DNA from: a virus
DNA length: 25,502 nucleotides
IMG/VR virus record: IMGVR_UViG_3300043313_000799
Coordinates: 1-25,502 of that record
Strand: one strand, 5' to 3'
The notes beneath the pieces were generated by a model. That model did not search any database. It saw nothing but the letters and a program-made list of their open reading frames with translations, and was not told the origin of the DNA. Positions 19,382 to 25,502 of the stretch are shown here, piece after piece (the stretch's first letter is position 1; each line of letters begins with the position of its first letter). Both the position numbers and the translations under genes were made by a program.

Positions 19382-19987
19382 ATGTCGTCCCATGACGACC
19401 AGCGTGAACTGGACCCGGCCGCAGCGCAGCGGGCCCAGGAAGCAGAAGATGACGGAAAGTTCCCCAAGAAGGAAGAGTGGGAAGCTCTCCGCACCCAGCG
19501 CCAGACCGAGCAGAATCTCGGCCCCGACGGTACGCCGGAAGATCGAGAGGCTCGGTTCCGCCCAGCCCCCGAGTCTGCCGTCGTGCAGAAGCTCCGTGAG
19601 GCCGGCGATCAGCGCGGTTTGCAGGAGCCGGCGCACGGCTACGAGGAGCACAAGCGTGCTGCCTCGAAGGCGCAGATGAACAAGGCCGAGAAGGAGTCGG
19701 CTGGCAACAACCGGTACTTCAACGGTACCAAGGCCTGGATCTACAACCCCGGTGCTCCCGACCACGGGCGCGCCATCGGGATCAACCGCGTCTCCGAGTA
19801 CGAGAGCGTGGAGGACGAGCTCCTCGACGCCGTGCAGGGCGGGCGTGGCAAGGTCAAGGCCTACGAGTGCACGACCCGTGACGGTCGCTCGGAGCTGATG
19901 ATCGTCAGCCACGAGCACATCCGTCCGGCGTTCAGCGAAGCCGAATGGGGCAAGAGCCCCATCATGACCCCCATCCCTGACAACTGA
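19382..19987 (+). CDS. Hypothetical protein between portal and scaffold, 201 aa
   Basis: Has the best ribosome site of the operon (AAAGGAGGTG before ATG 19382). The first ~110 residues are charged and loose (DDGKFPKKEEWEALRTQRQT). The second half looks folded (NNRYFNGTKAWIYNPGAPDH, then VKAYECTTRDGRSELMIVSH). The place is where head-assembly helpers often lie, but no family is recognised. One-base overlap with the next gene (TGATG). Confidence 0.75.
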   Translation: MSSHDDQRELDPAAAQRAQEAEDDGKFPKKEEWEALRTQRQTEQNLGPDGTPEDREARFRPAPESAVVQKLREAGDQRGLQEPAHGYEEHKRAASKAQMNKAEKESAGNNRYFNGTKAWIYNPGAPDHGRAIGINRVSEYESVEDELLDAVQGGRGKVKAYECTTRDGRSELMIVSHEHIRPAFSEAEWGKSPIMTPIPDN

Positions 19988-20301
19988 TGAACCCTGACGA
20001 CCTCCTAGCCCAGATCATGGACCTGTGCGGCCAGTACGTGCAGTCCGGTGGCGACCCCGCTCAGATCATGGACGCGGTGAGCCAGGTCGCCGGCGGTGGA
20101 GGAGGCGGACCCATGGATCAGATGGGGGGCGGCATGCCTCCCGAAGAACCGCAGATGCCCATGATGGGCGGCGAAGTGGGAATGCCTGATATGACGGGCG
20201 GCATGCCCCTGGACGAACAGCAGCCACAGAACTTCTCTTCGTTCGGGGACGCTAATGCCGCTCTCGAGGAGGACATCCGAAAGAAGATCAAGGGCCGCTA
20301 G
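19987..20301 (+). CDS. Gly/Met/Pro-rich small protein, 104 aa
   Basis: Helical N-terminus (MNPDDLLAQIMDLCGQYVQS, PAQIMDAVSQVA), then a Gly/Met/Pro-rich disordered middle (GGGMPPEEPQMPMMGGEVGM) and a short charged helix at the end (EDIRKKIKGR). It resembles the 16685-17206 product in composition. Probable head-assembly accessory, inferred from position only. Confidence 0.75.
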   Translation: MNPDDLLAQIMDLCGQYVQSGGDPAQIMDAVSQVAGGGGGGPMDQMGGGMPPEEPQMPMMGGEVGMPDMTGGMPLDEQQPQNFSSFGDANAALEEDIRKKIKGR

Positions 20302-20324
20302 GCCACAATCTTCAGGAGAAGACC

Positions 20325-21257
20325 ATGTTTACGAGGACAACAACCCCAGTTATCTACTACGCGGCAATCGACCCCGGAGGGGCCGGCGGCGGTGTCGCAC
20401 CTGGAGCAGGACAGCAGAACGGAGCACCCACACCCGGCGCACAGCCTGGGGGCCAAGGCAACGGGCAAGGGGGCGGCTTCCGAGAGCAGTTCTTCCAAGG
20501 AGTCCCGGACGAGGTGTGGGGGCAGGTCGAGCCTCACGTCCGTAACGTCCAGGGGCACCTGACACAGCTGGAGCAGCGATACGCTCCATTCAAGGGCTAC
20601 AGAGACCAAGATCTCCAAGGGCTCGCGGAGTTCTCGCAGCGGTTCGACCGTGACCCTGTAGGACAGTGGGTCAACATGGCGCGCGGCCTTCAAGAGGCCG
20701 GCGTGCTTGACCCGGAGTTGGACCTGGACCATCTCGCGCAGCTCGTGAGTGGTCAGCAGGCCGGCCCGGCACCCACAGCCCCGCAGGATCCGAACATGCC
20801 CGAGTGGGCACAGGCACTCAACGCTCGCCTGGACCAGCTCGAAGGCAACACGACGAAGTTCCAGCAGTCCCATCAGCAGCAGGTCGAGGATGCCGTGCTC
20901 AAGCGGCAGGTCAGCTCCATCAAGAACACCTTGAAGGCAGCCGAGATCCCCGACGGTGCGTTTTCCGAGGAGACCATCCTCGCTTCGTACATCGCCCACC
21001 GCGGCAACGCGCAGATGGCGGCACAGTCCCTCGTGAACGCGAGGAACGAGTTGCTCAAGGGCTACGTCAAGAACGCGGACCCGAACCAGCAACAGCAGCA
21101 GCAACGGCGCAGAGCGTCGACTCAGTCCAACGATCTCGAGCTTCCCAACGGGGCTCCGCAGGCCCGCGACCAACGCGCTACGCGCGGTCGGGGCAAGATG
21201 ATTCCGCCTGCAACACGGGCGGCTGCGGAGCAGTTCCTGCGGAAGCAGGATCAGTAG
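20325..21257 (+). CDS. Capsid scaffold protein
   Basis: A 310-aa protein directly before the major capsid. Scaffold proteins guide capsid assembly and then leave or are degraded. Typical features: Gly/Pro/Gln-rich loose N-terminus (GGVAPGAGQQNGAPTPGAQP), long helical middle (VRNVQGHLTQLEQRYAPFKG; ALNARLDQLEGNTTKFQQSH), a Gln run (near residue 265) and a basic C-terminus (RAAAEQFLRKQDQ) of the kind that touches the capsid protein. AGGAG lies upstream of the ATG. Identification is by position and composition. Confidence 0.7.
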   Translation: MFTRTTTPVIYYAAIDPGGAGGGVAPGAGQQNGAPTPGAQPGGQGNGQGGGFREQFFQGVPDEVWGQVEPHVRNVQGHLTQLEQRYAPFKGYRDQDLQGLAEFSQRFDRDPVGQWVNMARGLQEAGVLDPELDLDHLAQLVSGQQAGPAPTAPQDPNMPEWAQALNARLDQLEGNTTKFQQSHQQQVEDAVLKRQVSSIKNTLKAAEIPDGAFSEETILASYIAHRGNAQMAAQSLVNARNELLKGYVKNADPNQQQQQQRRRASTQSNDLELPNGAPQARDQRATRGRGKMIPPATRAAAEQFLRKQDQ

Positions 21258-21269
21258 AAAGGAGTTCTC

Positions 21270-22556
21270 GTGGCTCAGACCACGACGAACGCGGATGCGG
21301 TGCTGAAGGTCTACTACATCGGCCCCATCCGTGAACAGCTCAATCAGAAGGCCGTGCTCATGTTCGCGGCCGACGACGACGAGCCGGCCCCCAAGACTTC
21401 GGAAGCGAAGACGTGGGACTGGCGTGGTCTCAGTCGTGAGTCGGAGCGGATCGAGTACGCGGGTAAGAAGTGGGTCATCCCGGCTCACAAGTCCCGCAAC
21501 GAGGGCATGGGCGCCATCGACGAAGCCGGCCCCGTGCCGACCGCCGGCCAGCAGGGCTTCGAGGATCTGGAGGACGTGCTTCGCCACAACCTCGGTTCCA
21601 TCGAGCTCTCGCGCTACGCGCTCCGCCTGTCGAAGCGCAAGCCCGGTTCGTTCATCAACCTCCTGACGGCCGAGACCGAAGGTCTCGTCAAGGACCTCCG
21701 CAAGGACGTCAACCGTCAGGCGTTCGGCGATCAGACGGGCGCCCTGGCCGCGGTCACCGCGGACGGCGCGAACACCGTCACCGTCTCGTCTGTCCAGTAC
21801 CTCCGTGTAGGGATGCGGGTCAACTGGACGGACCGCACCAACAACACTCCCATCATCGCCTACGGTACCTTCCGTACCATCACGGCGATCAACCCGACCA
21901 CGAAGGTGGTCACGTACGACGGCACCGACCTGACGCTGACGACGAGCCACGACGTCCACCGCTACCTCAACTGGAAGCGCGAGATCCACGGTCTCGGCAA
22001 CCTCATCGGTACGACCGGCACGATCCACTCCGTGGACGCGACGGCCCCCGGCAACGAGTACTGGCGCTCCATCGACTTCGCAAACGGCGGCGCGCCGTGG
22101 AACGAAGACCTGGGGCAGCAGACGCTGGACGGCATCGGTTCCTCAGGTACGGGCGACGGCGAGCTCCTGCTCACCACGCGCGGCATCCGCCGGCGCTACA
22201 TCAACACCCTGAAGTCCGAGAAGCGCTTCACCAACGAGGACTCCGTTGTCCTTCGCGGTGGCTTCAAGGCGGTCCTCTTCAACGAGACGCCGATGTGCTT
22301 CGATGACGACTGCCCGAAGGGCACGATGTGGTACATCGACCCGGAGGCTCTGGGGTGGATCTTCCTCCCCGACGGCGATCAGCCGGGCAACTGGGACTGG
22401 GTGGACGACGACGGCGCCATCCTGACCCGCAAGGCCGACCGCACGGATGCGTTCGAGGGCTACCTGGCCGCGGACCACAACATGGCCGTGTTCCAGCGCA
22501 ACCGCCTGGGTCGCAACACCGGCCTCGAAGACGACGCCGCGGGCGTGTGGAACTAG
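21270..22556 (+). CDS. Major capsid protein (HK97 fold)
   Basis: A 428-aa protein, the main shell subunit. GTG start with AAAGGAG upstream; very even, C-ending codon use fits high expression. Seen: N-terminal VLKVYYIGPIREQLNQKAVL, an E-loop/spine-like region (EGMGAIDEAGPVPTAGQQGF and VLRHNLGSIELSRYALRLSK), then a small inserted beta domain at ~165-232 (NTVTVSSVQYLRVGMRVNWT and onward), and an A-domain-like C-terminal part with KADRTDAFEGYLAADHNMAV. The inserted domain is common in capsid proteins of podovirus type. Follows the scaffold by 12 nt. Confidence 0.8.
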   Translation: MAQTTTNADAVLKVYYIGPIREQLNQKAVLMFAADDDEPAPKTSEAKTWDWRGLSRESERIEYAGKKWVIPAHKSRNEGMGAIDEAGPVPTAGQQGFEDLEDVLRHNLGSIELSRYALRLSKRKPGSFINLLTAETEGLVKDLRKDVNRQAFGDQTGALAAVTADGANTVTVSSVQYLRVGMRVNWTDRTNNTPIIAYGTFRTITAINPTTKVVTYDGTDLTLTTSHDVHRYLNWKREIHGLGNLIGTTGTIHSVDATAPGNEYWRSIDFANGGAPWNEDLGQQTLDGIGSSGTGDGELLLTTRGIRRRYINTLKSEKRFTNEDSVVLRGGFKAVLFNETPMCFDDDCPKGTMWYIDPEALGWIFLPDGDQPGNWDWVDDDGAILTRKADRTDAFEGYLAADHNMAVFQRNRLGRNTGLEDDAAGVWN

Positions 22557-22557
22557 C

Positions 22558-22887
22558 ATGGCCCTCGTCTTCACCCCCGACAAGGGCGGCTCAGGAGCAA
22601 GCCCCATCGCACTCGCGGGTGGGGTGTGGTTGCTCTTCGGCACGCTCACGTTCTCGGGCTCGTACGCCACCGGCGGCGATTCTCTCGACCTGGCGCGCTA
22701 CCTCCCAGCGATGGGTACGGTGCGTCAGGTCGTTGGGGTGTCCACCCTGCGTGGCAACACTCCCGAGTTCGATGCAGTCAACAAGAAGCTGAAGCTCTAC
22801 AGCACAGCGAATACCGAAGTGGCGGCGGCAGCGTACAACGCGGCGCTCACCGCCTCTCCTGTTCCCGTCGCGTTTCTCTGCAAGTAG
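22558..22887 (+). CDS. Small capsid-decoration-like protein, 109 aa
   Basis: ATG at 22558, one base after the capsid stop codon. It alternates strands and Ala/Gly/Ser turns (VWLLFGTLTFSGSYATGGDS, then AAAAYNAALTASPVPVAFLC) with few charges. Small beta proteins directly after the major capsid gene are often head decoration (cement) proteins; that is the likely role here, by position and composition. Confidence 0.65.
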   Translation: MALVFTPDKGGSGASPIALAGGVWLLFGTLTFSGSYATGGDSLDLARYLPAMGTVRQVVGVSTLRGNTPEFDAVNKKLKLYSTANTEVAAAAYNAALTASPVPVAFLCK

Positions 22888-22895
22888 GAGGCACA

Positions 22896-23399
22896 ATGAG
22901 TCCGGGTCGAATCATCCCTGTAGGAGGTCTCACGTATCCCGATGCCAATACGGGTCGGCTGATCACGGAGGGCCCCGACGTCTGCGATTACAAGTCGAAG
23001 ATCAGGGCGCTCGACCCGGGCCTCGAGTGCTACTACGACCAGGTCGACGAGCAGTGGATCATCACATGGTGGGACGAGCGCAAGCAGCAGGATACGCTCG
23101 TTCTCACCTGCGGTGATCTCGCCGAGGGCTACGACGCTGTGTGTAGAGCACGCAACGACCGGCCCGGAGCCCTCACAGGGGACCAGCTCGCGCGCAAGCT
23201 CGAGAAGGAACAAGAAGCAGAAGAAGAGAAGAACCTGCACGCCTTCCGTCAGATCGCGGGCGACGCGGCTGAACGCTTGATCCACGCGCTCAAGAAGGAT
23301 GGGTTCTTCGACCACGAGAACATCTACGGACCAAAGGAGAAGCCTGCGCTGTCGGCAAGGGCCTCCTCCATTAGAGGCGATAGGAGCTTCTCTTCATGA
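22896..23399 (+). CDS. Hypothetical protein, 167 aa
   Basis: ATG at 22896 after TAGGAGGCACA. N-terminal ~95 residues fold-like with scattered Cys (DVCDYKSKIRALDPGLECYY, VDEQWIITWWDERKQQDTLV, LVLTCGDLAEGYDAVCRA); the C-terminal part is a charged helix (ARKLEKEQEAEEEKNLHAFR) and a loose end. It overlaps the next gene by 4 nt (ATGA). Between capsid and adaptor, so probably a head or neck accessory protein. Family not recognised. Confidence 0.75.
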   Translation: MSPGRIIPVGGLTYPDANTGRLITEGPDVCDYKSKIRALDPGLECYYDQVDEQWIITWWDERKQQDTLVLTCGDLAEGYDAVCRARNDRPGALTGDQLARKLEKEQEAEEEKNLHAFRQIAGDAAERLIHALKKDGFFDHENIYGPKEKPALSARASSIRGDRSFSS

Positions 23400-24028
23400 A
23401 CCTCTTCAATATGAAGGTGGCGCTCAAGCGGATTGCGGGTGTAGGAGATGACGACCCGCTGAACGACTGGATCAACGCGGCCATGCACGAGTTCGAGGAG
23501 GCCTACCCCTGGCCCTTCCTCGAGACAGTGTTCGACGCGGCCCTGTTCACGGGCTCCCCCAACATCTCGCCCATCGCTGACCTCTTCAAGCCCATCAACA
23601 TCAAGGTCAGCGTGAACAACGTGGTCGGGCACAACTACCTGACCTACGTGTCGAAGGCCCAGTTCGATCAGGAGTTCAGCAACCAGGCGCAGAGGGGCCG
23701 CCCGCAGATCTACACGCAGTACGGGGGCACCCTGACCGTCTGGCCTGTCCCCGACAAGGACACCTACTCGGCAAGGGTGAGCTACATCAGGTCCGTCCCG
23801 GAGATCACGGTCGATGGGGACAGCTTCGACCTCCCCTCTCGCTACCACTACACAATCGTCCAGGGCGCTGCGATCCGCGCGCTCGAGGCGGAGTCCGAGG
23901 AGGAGAGGGCGCAATCTTGGAGGGGGATCTTCGAGGACGCCATCGACCGCCACATCACAGCCATCGGCGGTCGCAAGCAGGACGGCGAGTACAAGACCAC
24001 GAGAGACGTGATGGGATATGGCTCTTAG
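23396..24028 (+). CDS. Head-tail adaptor (neck) protein
   Basis: A 210-aa protein. Adaptors bind the underside of the portal and begin the tail. Seen: a helical start (MKVALKRIAGVGDDDPLNDW), the characteristic NAAMHEFEEAYPWPFLETVF segment near residue 28, a beta part (GGTLTVWPVPDKDTYSARVS), and a C-terminal helical region (QGAAIRALEAESEEERAQSW). The pattern is that of podovirus/SU10-type adaptors in my memory. Place after capsid and before the tail-inner genes fits. Overlaps the next gene by 11 nt. Confidence 0.65.
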   Translation: MNLFNMKVALKRIAGVGDDDPLNDWINAAMHEFEEAYPWPFLETVFDAALFTGSPNISPIADLFKPINIKVSVNNVVGHNYLTYVSKAQFDQEFSNQAQRGRPQIYTQYGGTLTVWPVPDKDTYSARVSYIRSVPEITVDGDSFDLPSRYHYTIVQGAAIRALEAESEEERAQSWRGIFEDAIDRHITAIGGRKQDGEYKTTRDVMGYGS

Positions 24029-24980
24029 AGCACGTAACAAGCGACAGGGGGGTTCCTCCCACGGGACGCAGCCGATCCGCCCGCCGATGGGCGCGGCGAT
24101 CAACTCAGCGGGCCCAGCGAAGGGTCTCTATGCGCCGGGCGGCGCTACCCCCAGAGGGCCCGCGCGTGCTCCTGCTGCAGCAGCAGCCCCTGTAGGAGCA
24201 CCTAAGCCCCCCGCAGCTACGTATGCTCGTACGCCAGCCCCCGGTCCGAGTGCCCCCATCCGTGGTGCCAACAGCGAAGCCCTGCGAGCGAACGCTAGCA
24301 CAGCACTGGGCCTCGCACGCGGACAGAACAGGGATGCTGTGTACCGCGCGATCATGCAGCTCGGTGATCCCACCCAGTTCGCTAAGTACCAGGCGGACCC
24401 GAACTTCGCGGGCTACCAGTTCACGCAGGACCCCAACAGCATCTTCGCTTCGCTCGCGCGCCAGGAGACCGAAGGGCTCAATCAGATCGACGAGGGCACC
24501 CTGTCGGGGAACACGTTCTTCTCGGGGCGTCGGCTTCAAAATAGGAACGACCTAACAGACGAGACAGGGCGACAGCGCCTTGCGGGTTCAACGTCATTCT
24601 CTGACGATCTAAAGGGTCTTGCAGCCGCCCTGGGATACGCCGAGAATGACTACAACAAGGCGTTGACCGACGCTGACCAAATGGACATTGACGCTGCCCT
24701 CGAGAGGGACCGCGTCGCTCGGGAAGACTGGCAGGCACAGCAGAGCGAAGAGCCTGCACCTCCCGGCCCAGCAGCACCCGCGCCCCCTCCGCAGATCCCC
24801 GGTATGACCGGTGCTCAAGTCAACCAAGCGATCCAGCAGCTCAGCAGCCCGAACGTGTTGTCCGATATGCCTGGTGTAGGGAAGGGCTACCAGGAGAAGC
24901 CAGGCAAGGACAGTAAGGGCCACCCAGGTGTCTGGCACATCTACCCCGATGGCCACAAGGTGTTCGTTAGGAGAAGGTAA
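24018..24980 (+). CDS. Ala/Pro-rich virion-type protein, 320 aa
   Basis: Starts inside the adaptor gene's end. The first ~90 residues are Ala/Pro/Gly-rich and disordered (PARAPAAAAAPVGAPKPPAA). The middle (~90-235) is helical and polar (ANASTALGLARGQNRDAVYR, FASLARQETEGLNQIDEGTL). A second Pro/Ala linker follows and then a small C-terminal module ending GVWHIYPDGHKVFVRRR. Likely an internal or ejected virion protein, as is usual after the adaptor in short-tailed phages (inference). Confidence 0.7.
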   Translation: MALRARNKRQGGSSHGTQPIRPPMGAAINSAGPAKGLYAPGGATPRGPARAPAAAAAPVGAPKPPAATYARTPAPGPSAPIRGANSEALRANASTALGLARGQNRDAVYRAIMQLGDPTQFAKYQADPNFAGYQFTQDPNSIFASLARQETEGLNQIDEGTLSGNTFFSGRRLQNRNDLTDETGRQRLAGSTSFSDDLKGLAAALGYAENDYNKALTDADQMDIDAALERDRVAREDWQAQQSEEPAPPGPAAPAPPPQIPGMTGAQVNQAIQQLSSPNVLSDMPGVGKGYQEKPGKDSKGHPGVWHIYPDGHKVFVRRR

Positions 24981-25502
24981 TGGCCGCAACCAAGAAGCCA
25001 CGTAAGAAGCCTACCGCGAAGCCAGCAGCGAAGCCGGCTCCGTACAATCCCGCCGCGATCACTCAGTACCCCAGTGAGAAGGCGTTCAACCAGACGCTGA
25101 ACACCCGAGCGCAGACGCAGCTCCGCCCCGTCCTGGACGATATCCGCGCTCGCCGCAAGGAAGAGATCGGTGCTCACGCTACGCGCGGGCGGGATATCAA
25201 CAGCTACTACGACTACGACCTGGCTGCTCGCCAGGCAGCTCAGACCCGTATGCAGGAGGCCTTGCAGGGCATCCTCGGGCGGAACGACGTGATGGGTGCG
25301 GGCGCACAAGAGGGGCTCTCTGCTGCACTCCGTCAGGCCACAGCAGGCAACGACGAGGCAGCGAAGCAGCTCGGTGTTCAGATTCCAGGTGTCAACCCCG
25401 ACCTCGCCAACACGTTGGCCGCATACTCCAAGAGCAATCAGATGGGGCTCGCGGGCGACTTCGGGCAGCATCTAGTGCGGTCTGCAGCTGACATTGGGCT
25501 CA
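24980..25502 (+). CDS. Probable internal/ejection or tail-inner protein (3' cut by window end)
   Basis: ATG at 24980 overlaps the previous stop (TAATG); the frame is still open at the edge (at least 174 aa). Basic Lys/Ala/Pro start (KKPRKKPTAKPAAKPAPYNP), then long polar helices (NQTLNTRAQTQLRPVLDDIR, RRKEEIGAHATRGRDINSYY). Long helical proteins here are often ejection proteins or, less likely, a tape-measure-like protein. The rest lies outside the window. Confidence 0.7.
   Translation, partial: MAATKKPRKKPTAKPAAKPAPYNPAAITQYPSEKAFNQTLNTRAQTQLRPVLDDIRARRKEEIGAHATRGRDINSYYDYDLAARQAAQTRMQEALQGILGRNDVMGAGAQEGLSAALRQATAGNDEAAKQLGVQIPGVNPDLANTLAAYSKSNQMGLAGDFGQHLVRSAADIGL

Noticed and set aside
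20298-22028. 576-aa open frame on the minus strand across the scaffold and capsid genes
   Set aside because: It is the antisense of two well-supported genes; such long frames are expected opposite GC-rich, C/G-ending codons, and its Arg/Val/Leu/Glu-rich sequence has no protein-like domains.
1-25502. tRNA or other known RNA genes
   Set aside because: No cloverleaf with the conserved T-arm sequence was found by eye in the few non-coding gaps; the gaps are mostly too short.

Overview
The window is a piece of a tailed double-stranded DNA phage (Caudoviricetes) with a short-tailed (podovirus-like) morphogenesis module. The evidence is a recognisable large terminase (Walker A, Walker B and nuclease acidic residues), a portal, a scaffold-major capsid pair, a head-tail adaptor and a beta-propeller tail-nozzle protein. 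No integrase, tRNA, lysis gene or host gene is visible, so lifestyle is not settled. The DNA is GC-rich with strong GGAGG ribosome sites. Some small proteins resemble types I associate with phages of high-GC Gram-positive bacteria, but the host is not proven.

Layout. (1) 1-844, plus strand: the 3' end of a replication-type ATPase gene, then an array of six short iterons, then a small protein with two helix-turn-helix (HTH) motifs. (2) 7492 down to 753, minus strand: 22 small, tightly packed genes (about 45-270 aa), mostly with unknown function. They include zinc-binding-like, SH3/KOW-like and HTH proteins, and an acidic/HTH/Lys-rich protein. They fall into at least three blocks, each preceded by a candidate promoter; two of these share a near-identical 23-bp element. 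(3) 7585-8076, plus: probable small terminase. (4) 8077-9188: an unusual GC- and CpG-rich island with inverted repeats, one minus-strand gene and a cluster of perfect palindromes. (5) 9189-25502, plus: one long late operon. Its order is tail nozzle, small virion protein, large terminase, a run of small structural-type proteins, a LamG-plus-repeat fibre-like protein, portal, scaffold, major capsid, decoration-like protein, adaptor, and two proline/alanine-rich proteins, the last cut by the window edge.

How it works together: the right-hand operon builds the head (scaffold, capsid, portal), closes it (adaptor, nozzle) and packages DNA (terminases). The left-hand block has the look of early/accessory genes. 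Many plus-strand genes overlap by 1-4 bases (ATGA, TAATG, TGATG), implying translational coupling. The most interesting signals are in the DNA rather than the proteins: the phased iterons, a strong strand bias of the short word TGTAGG, the shared 23-bp element, and the palindrome-rich island.
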